Origin: Nocardia flavorosea
Lineage (GTDB): Bacteria; Actinomycetota; Actinomycetes; Mycobacteriales; Mycobacteriaceae
Length of the DNA: 64,000 nucleotides
Assembly (NCBI RefSeq): GCF_015477805.1
Contig: NZ_JADLQL010000002.1
Location: 186,001 to 250,000, forward strand
Direction of reading: 5' to 3'
This document shows positions 18,074-27,537 of this stretch, piece after piece (the first letter of the stretch is position 1; every line of letters begins with the position of its first letter). The position numbers were made by a program, and so were the translations under genes. The notes beneath the pieces are model-generated. The model saw only the letters and a program-made list of their open reading frames with translations. It made no database searches and had not been told where the DNA came from.

Positions 18074-19513
18074 TCATGGGTTGACATCTAGCGAGGATGC
18101 GAGGTCTTCACAGATAGGTGTAATCGAGTCGTACCCCCCTGTCCGATACTGGCATCCGATGCTGATCTGGATACTGTGTTCGACGATAACATGCCAGTCA
18201 ACGGTAGATCCGTCCTCTGGATGCTCGGTATAGGCCAACCCCGGCCGGCCACCGAAGACCACGTCGCGACGAACTGGAGAGTACAAACCAGCTGGGCCGG
18301 CGGCTATTTTGGTCTCGAGGTCGGAGGCGACCAAGTCGTAGCCGGCCCTGGCGATCTGTAACTGCTCCTGGGTGACTGTGATTCGGGCCTTGGGACCCGT
18401 ATTCGGCTCGAGCACCAAGCGAACGGTGGATGCGGTATGCGGGTCGATGATCCGCCAGCCTTCGGGCACGGTCAACGCCACGTAGCCGACAGTGACGGAA
18501 CCGGCGTCGAGCTCCGGCTCTGCGGAATCTGCGGACGCGGGGGGTTCGGTCGAAGTAGGCTCGGACGCGGCAACCTCCGCATCCCCAGCGGTGGACATTC
18601 CGAGGAAAACGCCGACGGTGACCAGGGCCGCTATCGCTGAAACAGCGACGGCCCCGATATACAGCGGAGTTTTCGAGCGGGGCGGACGGGTGGCGGCGGC
18701 CCGTTCCCGCAGCGACTGTAGCCATTCGGCGTCGGCAGCAGCCGGAGGAATGGTTGGCCGGTGGTCAGCAGGTTCGGTGGCGCGGACCCGCACGAGATCT
18801 GCGCCGGCGACCACGAGAAGATCAGCGCGGCACAGTTCGGCGACCACATCGGCGATCAGATCGAGGAAATCGGCATCGGTACGACCGACTATCACCACCG
18901 AATCGACCTGACAGCCTTGGGTCAGACGCTCCAATAACGAACGGAAAGCATTCCGACCGTGCTCGCCGGCGCCGATCTCGGCGGCGGCGAGGGCCGGCTC
19001 ATGCTCGCAGAACTCCAGGCGGGGACCGTGATCGCTGGGAACCACCGTGGTCGCGGTCGTCGACAGCGGTCCGAATTCCAGGACTACGCTGCGTACATCG
19101 CGGATCCGCCGAGTCGCAACGGCCGCGCGCAGGGCGATCGGCTCCAAGTTCACCTGACCGCAGTGCCTTGCGGCAGCGGAATGCAGCACGTTCAGTCGAT
19201 GAGGATCCCATTCGCTGGGGTGTAACACTGTCAGCAGCCCGCACGGCGAGTGAACGCGCAACTGTGCAAGGGCGTGGGCGAACACAGCAGCGAGCGCATC
19301 CACCGGTACCGGCATACCGGGGTCGTATGCGATGCGATCGGCGGCGATCAGTTGCACCGGCGATACCGCGATCGACGGTGGGGCCAGAGGTTCACCCACC
19401 ACGAGGCTGCGGCCGTCGCCGGCCGGGACGACCGAGGGCACGAAGTCGGCGTGGGTGGTCGCGCTCCAGGCCCAGAGCCGGGCTTCGGTCAGCGCGATCT
19501 CCACATCGGTCAT
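18074..19513 (-). CDS. type VII secretion-associated protein, Rv3446c family
   Basis: A 479-residue bitopic membrane protein found in ESX-4 loci. The N-terminal ~270 residues form a cytoplasmic actin/ATPase-like domain (for example VRSVVLEFGPLSTTATTVV). A single transmembrane helix sits around residues 283-305, followed by a Ser/Thr/Pro/Glu linker and a conserved extracytoplasmic domain with VPEGWRIID, FGGRPGLAYTEHPEDGS and a cysteine pair near the end (IGCQYR and TPICEDL). The ATG at 19513 overlaps the eccC4 stop by four bases (ATGA), implying translational coupling. Its exact function is unknown; position in every ESX-4 core indicates an accessory part of the secretion apparatus. Confidence 0.88.
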   Translation of the reverse strand: MTDVEIALTEARLWAWSATTHADFVPSVVPAGDGRSLVVGEPLAPPSIAVSPVQLIAADRIAYDPGMPVPVDALAAVFAHALAQLRVHSPCGLLTVLHPSEWDPHRLNVLHSAAARHCGQVNLEPIALRAAVATRRIRDVRSVVLEFGPLSTTATTVVPSDHGPRLEFCEHEPALAAAEIGAGEHGRNAFRSLLERLTQGCQVDSVVIVGRTDADFLDLIADVVAELCRADLLVVAGADLVRVRATEPADHRPTIPPAAADAEWLQSLRERAAATRPPRSKTPLYIGAVAVSAIAALVTVGVFLGMSTAGDAEVAASEPTSTEPPASADSAEPELDAGSVTVGYVALTVPEGWRIIDPHTASTVRLVLEPNTGPKARITVTQEQLQIARAGYDLVASDLETKIAAGPAGLYSPVRRDVVFGGRPGLAYTEHPEDGSTVDWHVIVEHSIQISIGCQYRTGGYDSITPICEDLASSLDVNP

Positions 19514-22500
19514 TGCTGGCCCGGCATCCACGCGGTCTGGATGAGTTCGGCCTCTGTCCGGCCGACGAGGGTTCCACGACCCGGCGGCATCGCTGTCGGG
19601 CGGACATTGCCCATCAGAGTGCCCTCCTCCCGGCTGCCACTCATCACCAATCCCGGAGTAGCCAAGTCACGTAGGCGCGAGATCACCGACTCGTACATCG
19701 CGCGGCCCGCACCACCGGAACGGCGGGCAATGATCAGGTGCAGGCCGATGTCTTTCGCGTGGGCGAGATAGTCGACGAGCTGCGCGACAGGATTACCGCT
19801 GGAACCACTGGACACCAGGTCGTAGTCGTCTACCACGACAAAGAGATCGGGGCCCGACCACCAGGACCGGTCACGCAATTGCTGCGGCGTGACGTCCGGT
19901 CCGGGCATGCGGGTCTGCAGGATAGCGGCAAGATCGCGCATATTCGTCGTGAGACCTTCTGCGCTGGTCGCATAGGCGGCCAGGCGATCCGGGTCGAAGG
20001 CCCCGAGCATCGTTCGGCGGAAGTCGACCAGCACGACAGCGGCATCGGCGCGCGCGTTGGATTCGAATATTCCAGCGACGATGCTGCGCAGCAGCGTGGT
20101 CTTACCGCATTCGGTGTCACCGAAAATGATGAAGTGCGGATTGTGGTCGAAGTTGAGGAAAACCGGTGCGAGTTCGGATTCGTTGATACCGATCGGGATC
20201 GCGGCATTGCGTCGGTCGGGCTGGCCCTGCCACGGCCCGATGGCGCGGACGAACTGGTCGCGGTCGAGGCGTTCCGGCAGCATCCGTACCTGCGGGGCGG
20301 GGCGACCCGGAGTGGCCTGCTGTAGCCGGGCGACAGCATCGGCGACGCCGCGGCTGAGATCCTCGGGGTTCGACGATCCGTCTACCCGCGGGAGCGCGGT
20401 GAGCATATGCAGGCTCTCCGGCGTCATACCGCGACCCGGGCGACCCTGCGGCACCAGCGCGGCGACCTTGCGGCCGAATTCCGAGTCGGCCGGATCGCCG
20501 AGGCGGAGTTCGAGGCGGGTGCCGATCTGGTCCTTGAGCTGGGGGCGCGCCTCCATCCAGCGGGACAGGGCGATCACCACGTGCACACCGTAGGACAGGC
20601 CCTGGACCGCGAGGTTCATGATGGTTTGTTCCAGCGCCTCGAAATCCTGGCGGATGGAGCCATAACCGTCGATCACCAGGAAGGCGTCGCCGAACGGGTC
20701 CTCGTGGGCGCCGGCGGCAGCCTGACTGATCGATGGGTCACCGGCGCGCAGGCGACGGAACTCCGACATCGATTCGATACCGAGCTGGCGGAACCGCAGT
20801 TCGCGATTGCGCACGATGGTGGTCATTTCGGCGACCGTGCGGCGGACCTTGTCCTGATCCAGGCGGCCCGCGACCGAGCCGACATGCGGTAGGCCCTCGA
20901 GGCTGGCGAGGGTGCCGCCGCCGAAGTCGAGGCAGTAGAACTGCACCTGCTCGGCGGTATGGGTCATCGACATCGACATGATCAGCGAACGCAGCATGGT
21001 CGATTTACCGGACTGCGGGCCGCCGACCACGGCGACGTTGCCGCGGGCACCGGACAGGTCCACGACCAGCGGATCACGCCGCTGGTCGTAGGGGCGGTCG
21101 ACGATGCCGATGGGAGCGCGCAGGCTCGCGACGGCGTTGTATTCGCCGGTGAGGATCGAATGCTCGTTCAGTTCGTCGAGCGGTGGGGCGGCGTCCAGTG
21201 GGGGCAGCCAGATGGGGTGCGCGGGGCGGCCGTGCCCGCGGATCCGGGCGGCGATCATGCCCAGGTTGGAGATCTGCTCGCCGTCCTCGACCAGGGGTTC
21301 CGGCTCGTCGATCGGTTCGGGGGCCAGGGGCACCCGGTCCGCGGCACGGAATTCGACGTGCTTGGCGAGGAAGGGCCGCGCGGTGACATCCATTTCACCG
21401 GCGCTGGTCGCGACCGAAATATCGCGCTGCGGACCGCCGCCCACGTACGGGCCGGAAACGTAGGAGGCCTGGAAGCGCTGGATTTCGCCCGAATCGGATT
21501 TCAGGTAGCCGCCGCCGGGGACGCCCGGCAGGTTGTAGGCGTCGGGAACGCCCAGTACCTGGCGGGATTCGTTGGCGGAGAACGTTTTCAGGCCGATCCG
21601 GTAGGAGAGGTGGGATTCGAGGCCCTTGAGTTTGCCCTCCTCCAGTCGCTGTGAGGCGAGGAGTAGGTGCACATGCAGCGAGCGACCCAGGCGGCCGATC
21701 ATCACGAAGAGTTCGGCGAAATCCGGGTGCTGGGTGAGCAGTTCGGAGAATTCGTCGAGTACCACGAACAGCGCGGGCAGCGGTTCCAGGTCGGCGCCGG
21801 CGGCACGGGCTTTCTCGTATTCGGAGACGTTGGCGAAGTTGCCGGCCTGGCGCAGCTGTTCCTGCCGGCGGTTCATCTCACCGGCCAGGGCGTCGCGCAT
21901 ACGGTCGACGAGGTCGGCCTCTTCCTCGAGGTTGGTGATAACGGCCGCGACATGCGGGACGCCGTCGAGGCCGAGGAAGGTCGCACCGCCCTTGAAGTCG
22001 ACCAGGACCAGGTTCAGCTGATCGGGCGAATGGGTGGCGAGCAGGCTCAGCACCAGGGTGCGCAGGAATTCCGATTTACCCGAACCGGTGGCGCCGATGC
22101 ACAGGCCGTGCGGGCCCATACCGGATTCGGCGGCCTCCTTGATATCGAGCACAACGGGCAGGCCGTCGGCGCCGACGCCGAACGGCACCCGCAGGCGTTC
22201 CCGGCCGTAGCGGGGACGCCAGGCGCTCTCCGGGTTGAAGGAGCCGAGGTCGCCGAGGCCCATGAGCTGAGCCCAGGTGTTGATGGTTTCGCCCTCGGTC
22301 ACCTCGACATCGCTGCTGCGCTGGGTCGCGGCCCGGTACGGAGCCAGCCGGCGGGCCACCTGCTGGGCCTGCTCCGGGCTGAGCCGGTCGATCATCGCGA
22401 AGCGTTCCTGGTTACCGGTGGCACCGCGACCCAGGCATTCGCCGTTGCGGATGGTCAGGGTGATGCCGCGGGATACGGCGAGCCGCGGAGCGTAGCCGCA

Positions 22501-23544
22501 CAGGTCGATCACGGTGACGCCCTCGTACCCGGCCTCGCGGAGCTGATCGTCCTCGGCCTCGAGCAGGCCGCCGTCCACCACGATCACCACATGCACCATG
22601 GCGGAGTTGGTGGGCTGGTTACGGGAGTAGCGGACCCGGTTCGCGAGCACCGGCGCCAGACCGGCCATCATCTCCCGGACCGACCCGTAGAACATCCGCT
22701 GACTGCCGATACCGTCCTGCGCGTCCGGATGCTGGGTATGCGGCAGCCATTTGGTCCATTCCCATTCCGCGCTGGTATCGGGACCGCAGACCACCGCGGT
22801 GAGTACCTGGTCGGGGCCGTGGAACATGGCCAGCTGGACCAACATCGCGCGCACCATATCGCGGGCCTGCGCGCGGTCGCCGTCGAGCGCGATCGTCGCG
22901 AATCCCTTCACCGCGACGGCGGTCGGCAGATCCGGGACCGTGGAATGGGCCCGGACGAAACGCCGCAGCGATACCGCGGCGATGGGTTCGAGTTCCTCCA
23001 CCGGGCCGGTTTCCGGCGCCACCAAACGGGTCGCCAGGCGCTGGCCGCCGAGCCCGATGCGCACATGGCAGAAATCCTTGTCGCTGGGGCGGCGCTCCCA
23101 CATCCGGGAGGTACCGGCGAGCATCCAGACCAGGCCGGGTTCGGGATGGCTCCATTCGACCGCGGCCCGCTGTTCGGCGGCGGTCACGTCGACATCTTTG
23201 CGGACCTGATCGAGATAACGCAGGTAGTCTTTGCGGTCCTCGTTGGCCTCGGCCGCCTTGGCTCCCTTACCGTTGCCCTGACCGGCGAACATGCCGATCA
23301 TCGAGACCATCATCATCATCGGGAACATCAGCGTCATCGGATTGGACGCGATACCGCCGCCCCGCGTGAACATCAACGCCATCATCCCGACCATGCCGAG
23401 GACCATCACCACCGGCATGAGCTTCATCAGCAGGTTTCCGGGGGTTACCCGGGGAATCTCGGGCGGCGGTTGCAGTGTCACTTCGCCGCCCGGGGTCCGT
23501 GGAACCTCCCGGCGCGCACGCCGCTGAAACCGAACCGTGGTCAT
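19510..23544 (-). CDS. eccC4: EccC, ESX-4 FtsK/SpoIIIE-type ATPase
   Basis: A 1344-residue membrane-bound ATPase that recognises substrates and drives type VII secretion. Two transmembrane helices lie near residues 35-80, followed by a stalk/DUF domain and three FtsK-like ATPase domains. The Walker A motifs are GATGSGKS (about residue 482), GGPQSGKS (about 839) and GDTECGKT (about 1140). Walker B candidates are LVLVDFKGG, YCLDFGGG and VVLVDFRR. It is a single fused chain like EccC4 and EccC5, not split as in ESX-1. The ATG at 23544 starts a typical EccC N terminus (basic, then PPEIPR). It is divergent from eccD4 and overlaps the next gene by four bases. Confidence 0.96.
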   Translation of the reverse strand: MTTVRFQRRARREVPRTPGGEVTLQPPPEIPRVTPGNLLMKLMPVVMVLGMVGMMALMFTRGGGIASNPMTLMFPMMMMVSMIGMFAGQGNGKGAKAAEANEDRKDYLRYLDQVRKDVDVTAAEQRAAVEWSHPEPGLVWMLAGTSRMWERRPSDKDFCHVRIGLGGQRLATRLVAPETGPVEELEPIAAVSLRRFVRAHSTVPDLPTAVAVKGFATIALDGDRAQARDMVRAMLVQLAMFHGPDQVLTAVVCGPDTSAEWEWTKWLPHTQHPDAQDGIGSQRMFYGSVREMMAGLAPVLANRVRYSRNQPTNSAMVHVVIVVDGGLLEAEDDQLREAGYEGVTVIDLCGYAPRLAVSRGITLTIRNGECLGRGATGNQERFAMIDRLSPEQAQQVARRLAPYRAATQRSSDVEVTEGETINTWAQLMGLGDLGSFNPESAWRPRYGRERLRVPFGVGADGLPVVLDIKEAAESGMGPHGLCIGATGSGKSEFLRTLVLSLLATHSPDQLNLVLVDFKGGATFLGLDGVPHVAAVITNLEEEADLVDRMRDALAGEMNRRQEQLRQAGNFANVSEYEKARAAGADLEPLPALFVVLDEFSELLTQHPDFAELFVMIGRLGRSLHVHLLLASQRLEEGKLKGLESHLSYRIGLKTFSANESRQVLGVPDAYNLPGVPGGGYLKSDSGEIQRFQASYVSGPYVGGGPQRDISVATSAGEMDVTARPFLAKHVEFRAADRVPLAPEPIDEPEPLVEDGEQISNLGMIAARIRGHGRPAHPIWLPPLDAAPPLDELNEHSILTGEYNAVASLRAPIGIVDRPYDQRRDPLVVDLSGARGNVAVVGGPQSGKSTMLRSLIMSMSMTHTAEQVQFYCLDFGGGTLASLEGLPHVGSVAGRLDQDKVRRTVAEMTTIVRNRELRFRQLGIESMSEFRRLRAGDPSISQAAAGAHEDPFGDAFLVIDGYGSIRQDFEALEQTIMNLAVQGLSYGVHVVIALSRWMEARPQLKDQIGTRLELRLGDPADSEFGRKVAALVPQGRPGRGMTPESLHMLTALPRVDGSSNPEDLSRGVADAVARLQQATPGRPAPQVRMLPERLDRDQFVRAIGPWQGQPDRRNAAIPIGINESELAPVFLNFDHNPHFIIFGDTECGKTTLLRSIVAGIFESNARADAAVVLVDFRRTMLGAFDPDRLAAYATSAEGLTTNMRDLAAILQTRMPGPDVTPQQLRDRSWWSGPDLFVVVDDYDLVSSGSSGNPVAQLVDYLAHAKDIGLHLIIARRSGGAGRAMYESVISRLRDLATPGLVMSGSREEGTLMGNVRPTAMPPGRGTLVGRTEAELIQTAWMPGQQ

Positions 23545-23716
23545 CGAGCGAGATCCCCCTTGTGGCAATGCGATGTTCGGGCTCAGTGTAGAGGCAGGCG
23601 CGAACATGTCGTACAGTTCGACCTGCATTCTGCTGGCCGCGACGTGGGCACGCAACCCGCGCCATCTGCTGGGAGAATGTGAAAACAGCAGGGTAGCGAG
23701 CAAACTTGGGGGAAGC
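23545..23716. promoter_or_regulatory. divergent promoter region eccC4 / eccD4
   Basis: A 172-base region shared by the divergent eccC4 and eccD4 genes. It must hold both promoters, but I cannot name hexamers with confidence. GGGGGAAG just before the GTG at 23717 is the eccD4 ribosome-binding site. Confidence 0.5.
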
Positions 23717-25183
23717 GTGACGCATGCGCGACTCGACCATATGGAGGAAGATTCCTCGCGGGGTATAGTCCGCGCACCGGATCTCACCAGGGTCACCATT
23801 CTGGCCAAACACACGCAGGTGGATATGGCCATCCCGGTCGATGTGCCCGTGGCCCTCGTGATTCCCAGCGTCGTCGATATGGTCGCCGCGCACAGCCGCA
23901 CCAACGAGTTCGACAATCAGGGCGAACGGTTCGAACCGGCCGACTGGGTGCTGGCGCGGATCGGTCAGCCACCGCTGTCGAATTCGCTGAGCCTGGGTGA
24001 TCAGGGCATTCGCGACGGTGAGTTGCTGATGCTGGAGAGCTCGGCGAACACCGCGCCCACTCCCCTGTTCGACGACATCATGTACAACGTCGCCGTCGCC
24101 GACGCCGAACATTTCCGCGGCTGGAATCCGAAAACCGCGCGGACCACCGGCTCGATTCTGGCTGTTCTCGCCATGCTGGCCGGCTGCACGGGCCTGCTGG
24201 CCGCGCCGGATGCGATGCCCGGCTGGATCACCGGCGCCATCGCGCTGGGCGTGACCGTACTGCTGGTGGTGGCGGCGATGATCCTGAGCCGCGTCTACGG
24301 GGATCCGAAAACCGCGCTGGTACTCGGCGGGTGCGCGTTGCCATCGGCATTCACCGGCGGGATGCTCATCGTCCCGGACCATTACGGCTGGGCGCATCTG
24401 CTGCTCGGTTCCACACTTTTCGGGGCCACCGCGATCCTGGCCTGGCGAGTGACCGGTGTCGGCCTCGGGCTGTTCATCGGCGCCGGCACCGTCGCGATCT
24501 TCCTGGTGCCCTCGGCATTGGTCGGCCTGCTCACCGCACAGCGGCTCGAGGCCGTCGGCGCCGTGGTGGCGGCCCTCGGACTCGGGGCGCTGTCGCTGGC
24601 CCCGCGTATCTCGATGATGCTCGCGAAACTGCCGCTGCCGCCGGTACCCGCCCCCGGCACTCCGATCGATCCCACCGAGGACGATCCCGACGACCACCGA
24701 GCACTGCCCACTCTCGACGTACTGCAGGCCAAATCCATGCGGGCACGCACGTACCTGAGCGGATTGGTCACGGCGACTGCGCTGGTCACTGTGGTGGGCG
24801 CCCTGGTCGCCACCGATCCCGACTACGGCGGTTTCTACTGGCAGGGCATCGCCCTGGCGCTCGTCTGCGCGGCGGCTCTCATGTTCCGCAGCCGCACGTA
24901 CGCCGGCGCGGAACAGGCCGTAATCCTGATCGTCGCCGGCGCCGCGATCCTGCTGGTGATGCTCACCGCCATGGCGTTCGTGGCCGATCTGCCGATGGCC
25001 GCATTCGGGGCCGCGCTGGTGATGGTTATCGCGGCCCTGGTCCTCGGCATCATCGTCCCCAACCAATCGGCGACACCGCCGATGCGGCGCGCTGCCGAAC
25101 TGATCGAATACGGGTTCGTGGCCGCGGTGCTGCCGCTCGTGTTCTGGGTGGCCGACCTCTACTCCCTCGTCCGCGGGCTGTGA
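23717..25183 (+). CDS. eccD4: EccD, ESX-4 integral membrane channel subunit
   Basis: A 488-residue T7SS membrane protein. The first ~110 residues form the cytoplasmic ubiquitin-like domain (LTRVTILAKHTQVDMAIPVDVP) that contacts EccC. About eleven transmembrane helices follow, the number typical of EccD, with a cytoplasmic loop PPVPAPGTPIDPTEDDPDD between helices six and seven. EccD dimers form the large membrane vestibule of the ESX pore. The GTG at 23717 with GGGGGAAG upstream gives standard length. Its stop overlaps the GTG of mycP4 (GTGA), so protease and channel are translationally coupled, as usual for ESX-4. Confidence 0.94.
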   Translation: MTHARLDHMEEDSSRGIVRAPDLTRVTILAKHTQVDMAIPVDVPVALVIPSVVDMVAAHSRTNEFDNQGERFEPADWVLARIGQPPLSNSLSLGDQGIRDGELLMLESSANTAPTPLFDDIMYNVAVADAEHFRGWNPKTARTTGSILAVLAMLAGCTGLLAAPDAMPGWITGAIALGVTVLLVVAAMILSRVYGDPKTALVLGGCALPSAFTGGMLIVPDHYGWAHLLLGSTLFGATAILAWRVTGVGLGLFIGAGTVAIFLVPSALVGLLTAQRLEAVGAVVAALGLGALSLAPRISMMLAKLPLPPVPAPGTPIDPTEDDPDDHRALPTLDVLQAKSMRARTYLSGLVTATALVTVVGALVATDPDYGGFYWQGIALALVCAAALMFRSRTYAGAEQAVILIVAGAAILLVMLTAMAFVADLPMAAFGAALVMVIAALVLGIIVPNQSATPPMRRAAELIEYGFVAAVLPLVFWVADLYSLVRGL

Positions 25184-26586
25184 ACCGGGGGGTCCGCACC
25201 GCGGCCGTGGCCGCGGTTGTGGGGGTGAGCGCAGCACTGGGTTTCGCGCAACCGGTTGCCCACGCCGACCGGCCACCCGCCGTCGACCCGGGCCAGGTAC
25301 CCGCCGGTGACCCGGCGAAACCGAGTGAACCGACCGAACGCAAGGCCAATGCCCCGTGCACCAGCACGGTCGCCGGTGGAGAGGGGCCGGCCGTGCCTGC
25401 CGCACAGGCGGCGCTGGATCTGCCGCACGCGTGGCAGTTCTCCAAAGGAGAAGGCCAGCTCGTCGCGGTGATCGATACCGGTGTCGCCCGGCATCCACGG
25501 TTACCCGGCCTGCGGCCCGGCGGTGATTTCGTCGCCAACAGCGGCGACGGCACGGAGGACTGCGATGCGCACGGCACCTTGGTGGCAGGTATCATCGCCG
25601 CGAGTCAGGTTCCGGGACAAGGCTTTTCAGGAGTGGCACCGGCCGCGACCATTCTCGCGATTCGCCAGACGAGCGATAAGTACGTGAAAGCCGGCAGTAA
25701 CGCCACCAAATCGCCCGAAGATCTCTCCAAAGAGGGATACGGCAATGTCGCGACCATGGCGCAGGCCATCCGCCGCGCCGCTGATATGGGCGCCACGGTG
25801 ATCAACATTTCCGAGGTCGCCTGCAGTTCCAGCCCCATCTCCGACGGATCGCTCGGCGCGGCGCTGCACTACGCGGTGCATACGAAGAACGCGGTGGTCG
25901 TCACCTCTGCGGGCAACACCGACAACGACAACTGCAAGGGCAACACCAACATCCTGGACCCGCTGGACCCTGCCGCGGATCCGTGGAGCAAGACAACCGT
26001 CAATGTCACCCCGGCCCGATACGACGATCTGGTGCTCTCGGTCGGCTCCATCGATGCCAACGGTGCGCCGTCCGACTTCACCGTTCCCGGACCGTGGTTG
26101 AGCGTTGCCGCCCCCGGCGAGAACATCGTGTCACTGGATTCGGTCGGGACCGGGATCATCAACGGCACCCAGGGCCCCCAGGGCCAGCAGAGCATCAACG
26201 GAACGAGTTTTGCCGCACCCTATGTATCGGGTGTGGTCGCACTGGTCCGCTCACGATTCCCGGAACTGTCGGCCGTGGATGTGATGAAACGGATCCAGGC
26301 GACGGCGCACGCACCGGCCGAAGGCTGGAATCCGTACGTGGGCTACGGCGCCATCGACGCGGTAGCCGCCCTGACCAACGAGGTTCCCGACGAACTGCGC
26401 CCCAAACAACCGAATCCGCCGATGAACAAACAACTCGCGGTACCCGCCCCGCCCGACCCACCTGACCACACGGCCCGCAATGTGGCACTCATCGGCAGCG
26501 GAATCATCGGCGGCAGCCTTATCCTCGGCTACCTGGCGTCGTTCCCCACCCGGCGGCGGTTCGGGGTCGGCGAAGACGACGCCTGA
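25180..26586 (+). CDS. mycP4: mycosin, ESX-4 subtilisin-like protease
   Basis: A 468-residue membrane-anchored serine protease. The signal peptide ends about AHA-D near residue 29. The subtilase triad is complete: Asp99 (VIDTGV), His131 (DAHGTLVAG) and Ser343 (GTSFAAP). An N-terminal propeptide-like extension with a cysteine (NAPCTST) could pair with DGTEDCD, as in other mycosins. The C-terminal Pro-rich linker leads to one transmembrane helix (about 440-460) and a short cytoplasmic tail. Mycosins stabilise the ESX membrane complex and process some substrates. The GTG overlaps the stop of eccD4. Confidence 0.94.
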   Translation: MNRGVRTAAVAAVVGVSAALGFAQPVAHADRPPAVDPGQVPAGDPAKPSEPTERKANAPCTSTVAGGEGPAVPAAQAALDLPHAWQFSKGEGQLVAVIDTGVARHPRLPGLRPGGDFVANSGDGTEDCDAHGTLVAGIIAASQVPGQGFSGVAPAATILAIRQTSDKYVKAGSNATKSPEDLSKEGYGNVATMAQAIRRAADMGATVINISEVACSSSPISDGSLGAALHYAVHTKNAVVVTSAGNTDNDNCKGNTNILDPLDPAADPWSKTTVNVTPARYDDLVLSVGSIDANGAPSDFTVPGPWLSVAAPGENIVSLDSVGTGIINGTQGPQGQQSINGTSFAAPYVSGVVALVRSRFPELSAVDVMKRIQATAHAPAEGWNPYVGYGAIDAVAALTNEVPDELRPKQPNPPMNKQLAVPAPPDPPDHTARNVALIGSGIIGGSLILGYLASFPTRRRFGVGEDDA

Positions 26587-26657
26587 GCGCGATTCCGAAT
26601 ACCGGTCTACCTGACCGGATCATCGCCGGATCGGGCCGAACGTCCACAAACGACACG

Positions 26658-26695
26658 GTCGCCGCGACCTCTCGTATCGAGAGTGTTGCGACGAC
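26658..26695. terminator. extended imperfect hairpin after mycP4
   Basis: A long stem-loop with a perfect CTCTCG/CGAGAG core around a TAT loop, extended outward by about ten more pairs with one bulge, one wobble and one mismatch. It lies between mycP4 and a convergent small gene, so it likely ends both transcripts. Confidence 0.6.
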
Positions 26696-26781
26696 CGCGT
26701 AAGCCTCGGTATCAAGCCGGTGGCTGCTTCTTCATGAGCGCCCGCACACCACCGGGGAGTAGCTACTCCGCGCCAAGCGCG

Positions 26782-26979
26782 CTAGCGAGTACCTCCCTCA
26801 TGATTCTGGTTCTCCCACTCCTCCACCTGTTCAGGTGTCATGGTGCAACCCTTATCAAAGTCCGGACACATCTCATTCGGATGGTTCGGAACGAAGCCAC
26901 CCGTATCTGCACCCGCGACTCCGGAGCCCAATGCGAGTGCTGCACCGATTCCAGCGACGAGTATTGCCTTCTTGATCAT
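26782..26979 (-). CDS. small secreted protein, unknown
   Basis: A 65-residue protein with a clear signal peptide (MIKKAILVAGIGAALALGSG), predicted cleavage after AGA around residue 24. The mature ~41 residues are acidic, with two cysteines (MCPDFDKGCTM) able to form a disulphide, then TPEQVEEWENQNHEGG. A strong GGGGAGGG ribosome-binding site precedes the ATG, which makes it a real gene despite its size. It lies in a lower-GC patch inside the ESX-4 locus, on the strand opposite to mycP4. I recognise no family; by location and signal it is an exported peptide using the Sec route. Confidence 0.75.
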   Translation of the reverse strand: MIKKAILVAGIGAALALGSGVAGADTGGFVPNHPNEMCPDFDKGCTMTPEQVEEWENQNHEGGTR

Positions 26980-27074
26980 TTAGATCACCCTCCCCTAATC
27001 GAGCGACCGGGTTCGGCACCGAAATGCCCGACGAATAGCGGAGCTCACCTGCAACGGCCGCTACATCAGATGCG

Positions 27075-27512
27075 CTATCGCGCTACGAAGTCCACCGCAG
27101 TTTCAACATTACCCGGCTGCATTCCGGTGTCGGTCAGGACCTTGAAGTCGCACCTGCTTCGCAGCTTGTACCAGCGGCCCCTGTCGATACGGACACTCGA
27201 GTGCAGTAGATAATCGGGTGGAATATCGGAATGATTGTCCGAGTATCCCGATATACCACCTATCGTGGTACGGCAACTCATTGAACCGTAGACGACCCGC
27301 TGGGTAGCCACAGTGAGTTTCAGAGCCCAGGCGAACGTGCTTGTACTATAGTCCACTTGCCCGGTGAATCGGGCAACGTTGTTATCATATTCCCGATAGG
27401 GCGAACTCGTAGTGAATTCAAGGTCGGCCGGATTCGGCGCCGCATGGGCTATTCCCGGAAAGGCTAGCAGTAGAGCCGCCGTCGAGATCAACGCCGAAAC
27501 TAGCTTGTTCAT
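27075..27512 (-). CDS. secreted hypothetical protein
   Basis: A 145-residue exported protein. The signal peptide (MNKLVSALISTAALLLAFPG) is cut after AHA at about residue 24. The mature domain looks like a small beta-rich fold with two cysteines (GSMSCRTT and RSRCDF) placed for a disulphide, and several Tyr/Ser/Asp-rich strands. GGGGGA lies upstream of the ATG. It is 95 bases upstream of the small secreted gene ending at 26782 on the same strand, so they may be co-transcribed. Codon use is less GC-rich than in the flanking ESX genes, which suggests later acquisition. No family recognised. Confidence 0.75.
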   Translation of the reverse strand: MNKLVSALISTAALLLAFPGIAHAAPNPADLEFTTSSPYREYDNNVARFTGQVDYSTSTFAWALKLTVATQRVVYGSMSCRTTIGGISGYSDNHSDIPPDYLLHSSVRIDRGRWYKLRSRCDFKVLTDTGMQPGNVETAVDFVAR

Positions 27513-27537
27513 TTATTTCCCCCACTGAAATTTTATC

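Noticed and set aside
23570..23640. Possible SOS/LexA box in the eccC4/eccD4 promoter region
   Set aside because: CGAAC and GTTCG half-sites occur but are ten bases apart rather than four, so it is not a LexA operator.
21667..23682. Very long plus-strand reading frame (671 residues) opposite eccC4
   Set aside because: It is rich in Gly, His, Arg and Gln without motifs and lies fully antisense to the well-supported ATPase gene; typical of high-GC DNA.
23267..25498. 743-residue minus-strand frame across the eccC4/eccD4 junction
   Set aside because: Runs antisense through eccD4 and in another frame of eccC4; no domain.
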